The translations under genes and the position numbers were made by a program. The notes beneath the pieces were generated by a model that had not been told where the DNA came from, did not search any database, and worked only from the letters and a program-made list of their open reading frames with translations. This document shows, piece by piece, positions 43,453 to 51,873 of a stretch of DNA of 64,000 nt. Within the stretch, counting starts at the first letter, position 1, and the number at the start of each line of letters is the position of its first letter. This DNA is from Radiobacillus kanasensis. Its GTDB lineage: Bacteria; Bacillota; Bacilli; Bacillales; Amphibacillaceae. The stretch is taken from positions 3,106,001-3,170,000 of the forward strand of contig NZ_CP088020.1 in assembly GCF_021049245.1 (NCBI RefSeq), given 5' to 3'.

Positions 43453-43557
43453 TGTAAGGGCTTTCAAAATCCTCCCTTAAAAAGTAAAGGACTGCTTGTC
43501 ACCCTTGTGCAAAGAAGTATAACAGCTCGAACTTCATATATCCATTGAACAAACTAA
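43453..43557 (-). promoter_or_regulatory. xynA leader: cre-like site, -10 box and XylR half-site
   Basis: TGTAAGGGCTTTCA at 43453-43466 resembles cre with GG for the central CG. TATACT (complement of 43516-43521) is a possible -10. AACAAACTAA at 43548-43557 matches one arm of Bacillus XylR operators, but the second arm is not evident, so XylR control of xynA is uncertain. Confidence 0.4.
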
Positions 43558-43691
43558 CTTTTTAGGCCAATTATGCAAAATGATAAAATCGTAGCAGGAA
43601 TATTTACAGATTGGGCGTGAAAATAGTCGGAGAAAGCTTTCCTTACTTAGGTAAAAGGAATTATAAAAGGAATGGGTGCTCCCCCATTCCC

Positions 43692-44735
43692 CTACTCGGT
43701 AATTCCTGGAACTCGCTCCAGCCAATCCTTACCAATAATCGGTTCAAATTCCTCGTAAACGATGCTTAGTTCATTTAACCATTCTCGTTTCTCTTTATCG
43801 GTTAATTCATGTACTTTAATGTCCGATTTTTCCTCGATTTTTTGTAAAGCTTGATCATTCATTTTCACAGCTTGCTCGAGGTTCCAAGCTGTAACTTCCG
43901 TCATTGATTCTTGAATGGCTTTCTGGATATCAGAACTAAGATTGTCCCAAAACGGGCGATTCATCAAAACAATATAGCTGAGTAGCCCATGATTACTAAT
44001 GGTTAGATGATCCTGTACTTCATAAAACTTTTTTGAATAAATATTAGATAACGTATTTTCTTGTCCTGTAATCGTGCCGTTCTCTAAATTGCGGTATGTG
44101 AGATTAAAGACAATTTCCTCCGTATCCACATCCAGTGCTTGAAATTGAGATTCGATAGCCTTACCAGGCATAACACGAAATACTTGGTCCTCAAAATCTT
44201 CCGTTTTCACCAGTGGGCGCAAACCGCTCGTAACTTGTTTAAACCCGTTATTCCAAAAGGCCATACCAATGACGTTATCTGTTTTCGACGCTTCTAATAA
44301 ATCCTGGCCGAGATCGCCTGTCAAAGCTTGATTGACTGCCTCATTTGTAGGAAAGGCAAACGGTAAATCTAGTAAATTTAATTCCGGAAAAAGCTGTGAT
44401 ACCTTCGTGGTTGCAGGTGCAATCATCTGGATGGATCCTCGTTCCAATGCATCCAATTCGTCCAAATCAGAGTATAGACTCCCATTTGGAAAAACTTCTA
44501 CCTTTACCTTGTTGTTCGTCTTTTGTTCCACCAAATCAGCAAAACGCTGTGCCGCCAGACCTTTCGGCGTATTCTCCGCTACCACATGACTGATTTTGAT
44601 GACAATTTGATCATTTAATCCATTCTGTTCATCATCATATACAACATGTCTTTCCTGGGATTGAATATGATATACCAATACAAATGGTAATCCTATTACG
44701 AGGACAAGAGAAGCAATCCACATCAAAACTTTCAT
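43692..44735 (-). CDS. dctB: DctB-like dicarboxylate-binding protein (DctP family)
   Basis: A 347-residue TRAP-type solute-binding protein with an uncleaved-looking N-terminal membrane segment (VLMWIASLVLVIGLPFVLVYH) and no lipobox. The body has ISHVVAENTPKGLAAQRFADL, ELNLLDLPFAF and the TGQENTLSNIYSKKFYEVQ hallmark. It is a paralogue of the transporter's own binding protein at 47351-48415. In B. subtilis the equivalent DctB is encoded beside DctS and is needed for DctS sensing, so I read this as the sensor's binding partner. I start it at 44735 (GAGGTG 6 bases upstream). It is divergent from dctS. Confidence 0.83.
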   Translation of the reverse strand: MKVLMWIASLVLVIGLPFVLVYHIQSQERHVVYDDEQNGLNDQIVIKISHVVAENTPKGLAAQRFADLVEQKTNNKVKVEVFPNGSLYSDLDELDALERGSIQMIAPATTKVSQLFPELNLLDLPFAFPTNEAVNQALTGDLGQDLLEASKTDNVIGMAFWNNGFKQVTSGLRPLVKTEDFEDQVFRVMPGKAIESQFQALDVDTEEIVFNLTYRNLENGTITGQENTLSNIYSKKFYEVQDHLTISNHGLLSYIVLMNRPFWDNLSSDIQKAIQESMTEVTAWNLEQAVKMNDQALQKIEEKSDIKVHELTDKEKREWLNELSIVYEEFEPIIGKDWLERVPGITE

Positions 44736-44826
44736 TCCGAGCACCTCAAAATGATAATATTCTGAATTTATTGTATCATAAAGATAAGGGGAAACGGTTA
44801 GAACCCCTCTGAAAGGATACAAGCCA

Positions 44827-46446
44827 TTGTTTAAAATGAAACCGCTGCCAATAAAAATAAAAATTACGATTCTCTCCTTTGGGATTGTTCTTTTTTCCCT
44901 TTTACTAGGTGGCATATTTGTCATCGGAGAAATTGAAAGTGTCCAAGAAGAAGAAACAGAAAAAAGAACGATGATAACGGCACGTACGGTTGCACAGGTT
45001 CCCGAAATCCAAAACTACATTACCGAACCAGAGGGTTGGGAAGTCATTAACCCTATCGCCGAACGGATTCGGATTATTAATAACGCCGATTATGTTGTGG
45101 TATTAAATATGCAACGCGTTCGCTACTCCCACCCCATCAGGTCGAGGCTAGGTACGCATTCGACCGGCGAAGACGAAGGTGCTGCTTTTGCAGAACATAC
45201 TTATACCTCCCTTGCCAAAGGTGAAGCTGGAATAGCGATACGCGCATTCGTTCCAATATTAAATGAAAATCATGAACAAATTGGGGTAGTCATAGCTGGA
45301 AATATACTCCCCAGCCTATGGGATTTGCTTAACAATATTAAAGGCGAAGTTGCCCTTATCATGCTCTTTACGTTAAGCTTCGGATTTATCGGTTCCTCTT
45401 TATTAGCTCGTCATATAATAGGACAAATGTATAAGCTGGAGCCACATGAAATTGTGAGAATGCTAGTGGAACGAACCGCTACATTTAATGCAATGCGTGA
45501 AGGTGTCATTGCGATAGATAAAGAAGAACGGATTACTGTTTTTAATGAAAATGCGAAAAAAATGCTCGGAGTAGCAGACCCCGTAATAGGCAGAGCTATT
45601 CGGGAAGTTATTAGTGATACACGTTTACCGGAAATTTTATATGATGAAATCCCTGTCTATAACCAAGAGGTTCGTGTAAGTAATACAAACATTATGAGCA
45701 ACCGAATTCCGATAGCAGTACATGGAGAAAAAGTTGGAGCTGTAGCCATATTCCAAGATCGTACGGAAGTGACAAAACTTGCAGAAGAATTAACAGGGGT
45801 TAAGGCATTCGTCGAAGCACTTCGCGTCCAAAACCATGAACATATGAATAAGCTTCACACCATTGCAGGTCTCATCCAACTAGATAATCATGAAGAGGCG
45901 CTAAATTTCGTTTTCCAAACGACGGAAGAACAAAAAGAGCTCACAAGTAGATTGAGTGAAAATATAGTAGGAGACAGCATTACGGGGCTACTACTTAGTA
46001 AAGTCAGTCGTGGAAAAGAATTGGGCATACATGTAGAGGTTGATTCTAGCGTTACATTAGATGCATACCCAGCCAATCTCGATCAACATGATTTTGTCCA
46101 TCTTATTGGAAATCTCATAGAAAATGCGTTTACAGCCTTACAACATCTTGATCGGGAAAAACGAGTCTTTGTTTCTATCCAGCAAGATCAAGAGGCTTGT
46201 AGACTTATAGTAGAAGACAATGGAAATGGCATTCGGCATGAGCATAAACAAAGAATTTTTCAGCAAGGGTTTTCTACAAAAAAAGAAGCGGGACACGGGG
46301 TTGGCCTGTACCTCGTTCATAATATCGTAGAAAAAGGAAGCGGGGATATACACGTTGATTCCACGGTAGAAGAAGGAACGAGCTTTGAAATCATTTTCCC
46401 TATGAATGGGCAAGAGAATAGGATAAGGAGGGCGCAAAATGAGTGA
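44827..46446 (+). CDS. dctS: Sensor histidine kinase DctS (CitA/DcuS family)
   Basis: A 539-residue membrane kinase. Helix 1 (about 15-36) is followed by an extracellular PAS-like sensor (about 40-165), helix 2 (about 170-195), a cytoplasmic PAS (about 210-320), the phospho-acceptor His337 in ALRVQNHEHMNKLHTIAGLI, and a HATPase with N-box LIENAFTAL and GNGIRHEHK plus GHGVGLYLVH. The ligand class is C4-dicarboxylates by family and context. TTG at 44827 has AAAGGA 9 bases upstream. The stop overlaps dctR by 8 bp. Confidence 0.88.
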   Translation: MFKMKPLPIKIKITILSFGIVLFSLLLGGIFVIGEIESVQEEETEKRTMITARTVAQVPEIQNYITEPEGWEVINPIAERIRIINNADYVVVLNMQRVRYSHPIRSRLGTHSTGEDEGAAFAEHTYTSLAKGEAGIAIRAFVPILNENHEQIGVVIAGNILPSLWDLLNNIKGEVALIMLFTLSFGFIGSSLLARHIIGQMYKLEPHEIVRMLVERTATFNAMREGVIAIDKEERITVFNENAKKMLGVADPVIGRAIREVISDTRLPEILYDEIPVYNQEVRVSNTNIMSNRIPIAVHGEKVGAVAIFQDRTEVTKLAEELTGVKAFVEALRVQNHEHMNKLHTIAGLIQLDNHEEALNFVFQTTEEQKELTSRLSENIVGDSITGLLLSKVSRGKELGIHVEVDSSVTLDAYPANLDQHDFVHLIGNLIENAFTALQHLDREKRVFVSIQQDQEACRLIVEDNGNGIRHEHKQRIFQQGFSTKKEAGHGVGLYLVHNIVEKGSGDIHVDSTVEEGTSFEIIFPMNGQENRIRRAQNE

Positions 46447-47131
46447 TGGGATTCGAGTCTTGTTAATTGAAGATGATCCAATGGTGCAGGAGGTCAACCG
46501 CCAATTTATCAATCGTGTCGATGACTTTCACGTCATTGATACAGCACCGAACGGAAAAGAAGGATTCGAGAAGGTACTTCATGTAAATCCTGACCTCGTT
46601 CTTTTGGATGTGTACATGCCAAGCCAAGATGGAGTGGAACTCCTACATCAGTTACGGAAAAATAATATTCAAGTGGACGTCATTGCTGTTACTGCAGCTC
46701 GAGACAAAAAAACGATTCAGACCATTCTCCAGTACGGTGCAAGAGATTACATCATTAAACCTTTTAAATTTGATCGAATGAAGCAAGCTTTAGAAAAATA
46801 TAAACGGTACAGGGAAGAGCTAAAGGATAAAGAAACCTTTTCTCAACAACAACTCGATCAGCTTCTCAATGGAATTCAAGCGGAAGCTTCAACAAAATCA
46901 ACAACTATAGAGCTACCAAAAGGGTTGAACCCCTCTACCCTTCAAGATATTATAAGTTTTTTAAAACAACAGCAAACTCCCCTCTCTGCCGGCGAAATTG
47001 CCGAAAGTATTGGGGTCGCAAGAGTAACAGCTCGTAGATATTTAGAATTCCTGAAAGAAACAGAACAAATTGAGCTATCTATGAGTTATGGAACTGTCGG
47101 AAGACCTGTAAATCGTTATGTTCATAAATGA
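46439..47131 (+). CDS. dctR: Response regulator DctR
   Basis: A 230-residue CitB-type response regulator. The receiver domain (1-125) has the acidic pair LLIEDDPMV, phospho-acceptor Asp57 in LVLLDVYMPSQDG and the KPFKF lysine loop. A C-terminal helix-turn-helix (LSAGEIAESIGVARVTARRY) binds DNA. It overlaps dctS by 8 bp and would activate the TRAP transporter genes that begin 220 bp downstream. The ATG follows AAGGAGGG. Confidence 0.9.
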   Translation: MSDGIRVLLIEDDPMVQEVNRQFINRVDDFHVIDTAPNGKEGFEKVLHVNPDLVLLDVYMPSQDGVELLHQLRKNNIQVDVIAVTAARDKKTIQTILQYGARDYIIKPFKFDRMKQALEKYKRYREELKDKETFSQQQLDQLLNGIQAEASTKSTTIELPKGLNPSTLQDIISFLKQQQTPLSAGEIAESIGVARVTARRYLEFLKETEQIELSMSYGTVGRPVNRYVHK

Positions 47132-47163
47132 TCTTTTTGTTCATTTTGTTCCATATTAGATGA

Positions 47164-47193
47164 AAGAATCATCTTTTCAGATGGGTTCTTTTT
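47164..47193 (+). terminator. Terminator after dctSR
   Basis: AAGAA-CATCT and AGATG-GTTCTT form an imperfect stem followed by a T-run. The dctP promoter must therefore lie between about 47195 and 47340, where no clear box pair stands out. Confidence 0.7.
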
Positions 47194-47350
47194 TATTCCT
47201 ACTCCATGGATAAACAGCAGAATACTCCCTCCCCATGACGTGGACCAAAAAGAAATAAATGTTCAATATGGACAAAACATTCTCCAACCAATATGTAAAC
47301 GCTATCATTCATGTAAGCAATTGTTATCATTATTTTTCAGGAGGGATAGG

Positions 47351-48415
47351 ATGAGAAAATTATTTGGAGTACTCATGGTACTCGGTTTATTTATTGCGAT
47401 TTTGGCAGGTTGTGGCGCGCGTTCTACGGACAGTGCGTCAGAAGATGGTAACAACAATGGAGACGCCGGATCCAGTGGAGAGTCTGAAGAAAAAATCGTG
47501 ATTAAGTTTTCACACGTGGTTGCAGAGAATACACCAAAAGGAAAAGCAGCTGCGATGTTTGAAGAGCTAGCGGAAGAATATACAGAAGGAAAAGTAGATG
47601 TTCAAGTATTTCCGAACTCTCAGCTTTATAACGATGATGAGGTACTAGCTGCCGTACAACAAAATAACGTTCAATTAGCTGCTCCAGCAACATCAAAGGT
47701 TTCCAAGCTATTCCCTGAATGGCAAATATTTGACCTACCTTTCGCTTTCGCCGACACGGCTACGGTACAAAAAGCAATGGAAAGTGAAAAAATCGGTGGC
47801 AAACTTTTCTCTATGCTTACAGAAGAGGATTTATTAGGTTTAGCAATGTGGGACAACGGATTTAAACAAATGACATTAGACGAACATGCTCTCATCAAGC
47901 CAGAGGATTTCAAAGGACAAAAATTCCGTGTCATGTCAAGTAAGGTACTTGAGGCACAGTTCGATTCGGTAAATGCAAATCCAACTCCAATGCCATTTAG
48001 TGAAGTATATAGTGCACTAGAGCAAGGCGTCATTGACGGGCAAGAAAACACGTTATCCAACATTTATTCGAAAAAATTCCATGAAGTGCAAAGCTATATG
48101 ACCCTAAGTAATCATGGATATTTAGGCTATGCGATTATTACGAATAACGAGTTCTGGTCCGGCCTTCCAGAAGATGTTCGAAAAAATGTAGAAAAAGCCC
48201 TAAACGAAACAACTCAATGGGTACGTGAGAACGGGGAAAGACTTAATCAAGAAAACCTCGACAAAATCAAAGCAGATGGAACATTAAAAGAGATTCATGA
48301 GCTTACCGATAAAGAAAAACAAGCTTGGATCGATGCCATGAACCCAGTTTATAAAGAGTTTGAAGATGAGATTGGTAAAGATCTAATCGATGCGGTAAAA
48401 GAGCTAAGAAAGTAA
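47351..48415 (+). CDS. dctP: TRAP transporter solute-binding lipoprotein DctP
   Basis: A 354-residue extracytoplasmic receptor for C4-dicarboxylates. The signal peptide ends in lipobox ILAGC (about residue 20), so it is anchored by lipid. The body shows FSHVVAENTPKGKAAAMFEEL, QIFDLPFAFAD, FRVMSS and DGQENTLSNIYSKKFHEVQS, closely parallel to the DctB-like paralogue. I start it at 47351, where GGAGGGAT precedes the ATG; a longer frame from 47240 would bury the signal peptide. It is followed by an attenuating hairpin and then dctQ and dctM. Confidence 0.92.
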   Translation: MRKLFGVLMVLGLFIAILAGCGARSTDSASEDGNNNGDAGSSGESEEKIVIKFSHVVAENTPKGKAAAMFEELAEEYTEGKVDVQVFPNSQLYNDDEVLAAVQQNNVQLAAPATSKVSKLFPEWQIFDLPFAFADTATVQKAMESEKIGGKLFSMLTEEDLLGLAMWDNGFKQMTLDEHALIKPEDFKGQKFRVMSSKVLEAQFDSVNANPTPMPFSEVYSALEQGVIDGQENTLSNIYSKKFHEVQSYMTLSNHGYLGYAIITNNEFWSGLPEDVRKNVEKALNETTQWVRENGERLNQENLDKIKADGTLKEIHELTDKEKQAWIDAMNPVYKEFEDEIGKDLIDAVKELRK

Positions 48416-48423
48416 CCATAACC

Positions 48424-48454
48424 AAAGAAGGGTAGTGCGCTGCCCTTCTTTATT
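48424..48454 (+). terminator. Intra-operon hairpin after dctP
   Basis: AAAGAAGGG and CCCTTCTTT form a 9-bp stem with a short T-rich tail between dctP and dctQ. It probably lowers expression of the membrane subunits relative to the receptor. Confidence 0.78.
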
Positions 48455-48476
48455 AAGATAGAAAGGAAGAAGAACC

Positions 48477-48983
48477 ATGAGATTCCTTCAAACTATACTC
48501 AATAAGTTCGAGGAAATAACAGTTTCCATTGCTTTGATAAGTGCTGTTGCACTGTCTTTTACAGAAGTTATTTTGCGGAAATTTTTCGGATCCAGTCTCG
48601 GTTTTACTCAAGAACTTGTTATCTATCTCCTAATATTTGTAGGACTTGTCGGGGCTGCAATGGGAGTTCGAAAGAAAGTACATTTAGGCGTTGATGTAGT
48701 CGTAAAGCAGTTTTCACACAAATGGCAAAAAACGATTACCATCCTTTCAACAGCCGCATGTGCGATCTTTTCCTTACTCATTCTTTGGCTAGGAATCCAA
48801 CAAGTACAGATTATTAAACAGTTTGGTCAAGTTACCCCGGAAATGGAAATCCCTTTATTTATACCGATTTCCATCGTTCCAATAGCCTTCGCCTTAATGT
48901 CGATTCGATTTATACAAGATTTAGTTAAAGTAATTCAAACACCACCTGAACAAGTATTAGCAGAGGAAGAAGGTGCATTCTAA
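48477..48983 (+). CDS. dctQ: TRAP transporter small membrane subunit DctQ
   Basis: A 168-residue protein with four membrane helices, the standard DctQ form. The family pattern LSFTEVILRKFFGSSLGFTQELV is in the first half, with AMGVRKKVHLGVDVV after helix 2. It forms the membrane complex with DctM. The ATG follows AAAGGAAG. Its stop overlaps the dctM start by one base (TAATG), which shows coupling. Confidence 0.9.
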   Translation: MRFLQTILNKFEEITVSIALISAVALSFTEVILRKFFGSSLGFTQELVIYLLIFVGLVGAAMGVRKKVHLGVDVVVKQFSHKWQKTITILSTAACAIFSLLILWLGIQQVQIIKQFGQVTPEMEIPLFIPISIVPIAFALMSIRFIQDLVKVIQTPPEQVLAEEEGAF

Positions 48984-50401
48984 TGGAAAATATCCTTGAA
49001 GAAGTTCAACATCCCAATCGGCCAGAACAAAAGAAATTCTTTACGATAAAAAAGGTTCTTTCCCTTGCTATGATTGCATTTCTTCTTTATGGTGTGATCT
49101 ATTCGATTCAAACCGCGAACATGGGATTGGCTTTGTTCTCCATTCTCTTTTTACTTTTATTTCTCGGCTTTCCCATTGCTATTTCGCTCGGGCTTGCCTC
49201 GTTAGCGACAATCTATTACTTCACAACAGATCCTTTACCAGATTTAGCCGGACAGGTTTTTTCTGGGCTGGATTCCTTTCCGCTAATGGCAATCCCCTTT
49301 TTCGTTTTAGCCGGAAATATCTTCACTTCGGGAGGGGTTGCACAACGCCTTATTAACCTAACAAATGTTTGGGTTGGACATATCCCTGGTGGCTTATCGA
49401 TAGCTGGAGTTATCTCTTGCGCTATTTTCGCAGCCATCTCTGGTTCATCCCCTGCAACCGTGGTCGCGATTGGAAGTATCATGATCCCTGCGATGGTAAA
49501 GCACGGATATGATAAAAGTTATGCAGTTGGATCCATCTCCACTGCTGGTTCACTCGGGATCCTTATTCCCCCTAGTATCCCGATGATCGTTTATGCAGTG
49601 ACAGTGGAGCAGTCTGTTGGAAAACTTTTTATCGCGGGGATTGTACCAGGAATTATGCTCATGTTCTTTCTCGCCTTTGTAAGCTTTGTCATTGCTCGAA
49701 GAAATAACTATGCACGAGTTGAAAAAGCTTCATATAAAGAACGTTTCTCCGCTTTCAAAAGTGCGATTTGGAGCTTATCCTTACCGATCGTCGTGATTGG
49801 TGGAATATATACAGGGGTGTTTACACCCACGGAATCTGCTGCTGTTGCAGTCGTATTAGGTTTAGTTGTTGGTTTCTTATTTCACCGTGATTTAAAAGTG
49901 AAGGATATGCCGAAAATTTTAGTCGATTCCGCAAAAACAACAGCAATGCTCTTTTTCATTATTACGATGGCGATGACCTTTGCCCATATCGTTACACTAG
50001 AACGAATTCCACATAATATTGCGGAAGTGATTACGAGCTGGAACGTTAATGCAGTCGTGTTTTTAATAATAGTGAATGTGCTTCTATTTGTTGCAGGACA
50101 ATTTATGGAGCCCACTGCCATCATCACAATCCTTGCGCCCATTTTATTCCCGGTCGCCATCGCATTAGGGATTGATCCAATCCATTTCGGGATCATCATG
50201 GTTGTCAATATGGAAGTAGGAATGGTGACACCACCTGTAGGGCTAAACCTTTATGTGGCCAGCGGAATCACAAAAATGCCATTATTAGAAGTAACAAAAG
50301 CTACCCTACCATGGCTTATCGCTATTATCATTGGGCTTATTCTTGTTACTTATGTTCCTGCTATAAGTCTGTGGCTTCCTAACCTTATTTACGGTAATTA
50401 A
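48983..50401 (+). CDS. dctM: TRAP transporter large membrane subunit DctM
   Basis: A 472-residue protein with about 12 helices, the sodium- or proton-driven channel subunit of the TRAP system. It begins with a longer cytoplasmic head (about 25 residues) than usual. Landmarks are FSGLDSFPLMAIPFFVLAGN, ISGSSPATVVAIGSIMIPAM, GSLGILIPPSIPMIVYAV and MVTPPVGLNLYVASGI. It is the last gene of dctPQM; a repeat array follows instead of a clear terminator. B. subtilis uses a DctA-type carrier with its DctBSR system, so the TRAP carrier is a replacement. Confidence 0.93.
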   Translation: MENILEEVQHPNRPEQKKFFTIKKVLSLAMIAFLLYGVIYSIQTANMGLALFSILFLLLFLGFPIAISLGLASLATIYYFTTDPLPDLAGQVFSGLDSFPLMAIPFFVLAGNIFTSGGVAQRLINLTNVWVGHIPGGLSIAGVISCAIFAAISGSSPATVVAIGSIMIPAMVKHGYDKSYAVGSISTAGSLGILIPPSIPMIVYAVTVEQSVGKLFIAGIVPGIMLMFFLAFVSFVIARRNNYARVEKASYKERFSAFKSAIWSLSLPIVVIGGIYTGVFTPTESAAVAVVLGLVVGFLFHRDLKVKDMPKILVDSAKTTAMLFFIITMAMTFAHIVTLERIPHNIAEVITSWNVNAVVFLIIVNVLLFVAGQFMEPTAIITILAPILFPVAIALGIDPIHFGIIMVVNMEVGMVTPPVGLNLYVASGITKMPLLEVTKATLPWLIAIIIGLILVTYVPAISLWLPNLIYGN

Positions 50402-50458
50402 TTTTGGGGAAACTTTGATGAAGTATCTTTTGATGAGTAGGCTAGTTGGGGCATCGAA

Positions 50459-50575
50459 CGTGCTGATTTATAACATTAAACGCTGATATAATCCGCCTGA
50501 ACGCTGGAATATCTTTTTTAGCGCTGATATATCGAATTAATCGCTGATATCCGGCACGCGAGCGCCGATTTCCCA
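50459..50575 (+). repeat. Periodic repeat array 2, six units of 20-22 bp
   Basis: CGCTGATATA or a variant (CGTGCTGATT, CGCTGGAATA, CGCCGATTT) begins at 50459, 50481, 50502, 50522, 50542 and 50563, steps of 22, 21, 20, 20 and 21. The 10 or so bases between the cores vary. The core resembles array 1 (CGC[C/T]G[G/A]A). It fills the gap between dctM and the MFS gene. Confidence 0.8.
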
Positions 50576-50642
50576 AAATCAAGGTCTCCGCTACTAAATA
50601 GTAAGATGAAGTGAAAGTCTATACAAGAAGAAGGGGATATTC

Positions 50643-51845
50643 ATGATTGAGGCAAGCACCAGATCGTTTTGGAAAACGACGATTGCCTTATGTATTGGCT
50701 CCTTAATTATTTTTGCCAATGTTTACTTTACCCAGCCGATCCTCCCTGTTTTATCGGAGGAATTTAACCTGTCACCTTTGCTAGCAAGTATGTCGGTTTC
50801 CTTGGTTATTCTAGCCCTAGGCATTTCCCTTGTGTTTTATGGTCCGATTTCAGATAGTATTGGTCGACGGGGAATTATGATAATGTCCATCGCTCTGTCT
50901 ACAGTCCTTACTTTTTCTATTGCCTTCAGTACTAGTTATGAATGGTTCCTTACCTTAAGAGTTGTACAAGGAATTTCTCTTGCTGGTCTCCCTGCCTTGG
51001 CTGTAGCTTATATTGGTGAGGAATATTCACCGAGAGCTTTGACACTTGCAATCGGGATTTATATTAGTGGAAACACTATTGGAGGAATGTTTGGCCGTCT
51101 TCTCAGCGGAACCATGACGGATTGGTTTGGTTGGCGGTCGGCCTTTCTCACAATGAGTGTTGTCAGTCTTGTTCTTTTTTTATTATTTATTGTTCTTTTA
51201 AAACCTTCGCAGCATTTTCAGCCCAAGCCCTTTAGATGGAAGGAAGCCCTCCATGATTACAAAGGACATCTTCAGAATAAATATTTATGGCTAGCCTATC
51301 TCATTGGTGGGCTTCACTTTTTTATATTTGTTGGTCATTTTAATTATGTAACGTATTTGTTAAGCGGCCCTCCTTTTCACTTGTCCTCAAGCTGGATTGG
51401 CGCTTTGTTTTTGACCTACATTGCAGGAACCATCAGTTCACCTGTCGCTGGGAAGTTGGCAGAGCGATTTCATCGAACGATGTGCATCAAAATAGGCATA
51501 TTAATCATGATGGTCGGTTTTTTAACGACACTAATTCCTCATATTTCAACCATTATTATTGGACTTTTATTCAATTGCTTTGGATTTTTCTTTGCCCATT
51601 CTATCGCTAGCTCCTGGGTGAATGAAAAAGCCGCTTACGCTAAAGCTAGTGCCTCTGGACTCTATTTAATATCCTACTATATTGGCGGAAGCTTAGGTCC
51701 ACTTTACTTAGAACCGTTTTGGGCTGTTGGAAAGTGGTTTGGTGTTGTGTTAGGTTGTTTGATTGTTTTAGGCGTAACTTCCCTCTGTGCTTGGAAGCTT
51801 AGTAAATTAGAAGATTCAAGTGAAATAAATCATCCCACCAACTGA
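50643..51845 (+). CDS. MFS transporter (YgaY/inner-membrane drug or sugar efflux type)
   Basis: A 400-residue major facilitator with 12 predicted helices. It begins with the family pattern FANVYFTQPILPVLSEEF, has motif A in YGPISDSIGRRGIMIMS and motif B-like LRVVQGISLAGLPALAVAYI. It is similar to efflux carriers of the Bcr/YgaY type, but the substrate cannot be told from sequence. The ATG follows AAGGGG. It stands alone between the repeat array and a convergent hydrolase gene. Confidence 0.82.
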   Translation: MIEASTRSFWKTTIALCIGSLIIFANVYFTQPILPVLSEEFNLSPLLASMSVSLVILALGISLVFYGPISDSIGRRGIMIMSIALSTVLTFSIAFSTSYEWFLTLRVVQGISLAGLPALAVAYIGEEYSPRALTLAIGIYISGNTIGGMFGRLLSGTMTDWFGWRSAFLTMSVVSLVLFLLFIVLLKPSQHFQPKPFRWKEALHDYKGHLQNKYLWLAYLIGGLHFFIFVGHFNYVTYLLSGPPFHLSSSWIGALFLTYIAGTISSPVAGKLAERFHRTMCIKIGILIMMVGFLTTLIPHISTIIIGLLFNCFGFFFAHSIASSWVNEKAAYAKASASGLYLISYYIGGSLGPLYLEPFWAVGKWFGVVLGCLIVLGVTSLCAWKLSKLEDSSEINHPTN

Positions 51846-51850
51846 CATGA

Positions 51851-51873
51851 TGAACGGAGTAATCCTCCGTTCA
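51851..51873. terminator. Hairpin between the MFS gene and the convergent hydrolase gene
   Basis: TGAACGGAG and CTCCGTTCA form a perfect 9-bp stem with a 5-base loop, but no strong T-run. It overlaps the stop of the minus-strand hydrolase (51871). Confidence 0.6.

Noticed and set aside
44735..44924. 63-residue N-terminal extension of the DctB-like protein
   Set aside because: It has no ribosome site, runs across the divergent dctS promoter and start, and would bury the membrane anchor; the ATG at 44735 has GAGGTG at good spacing.
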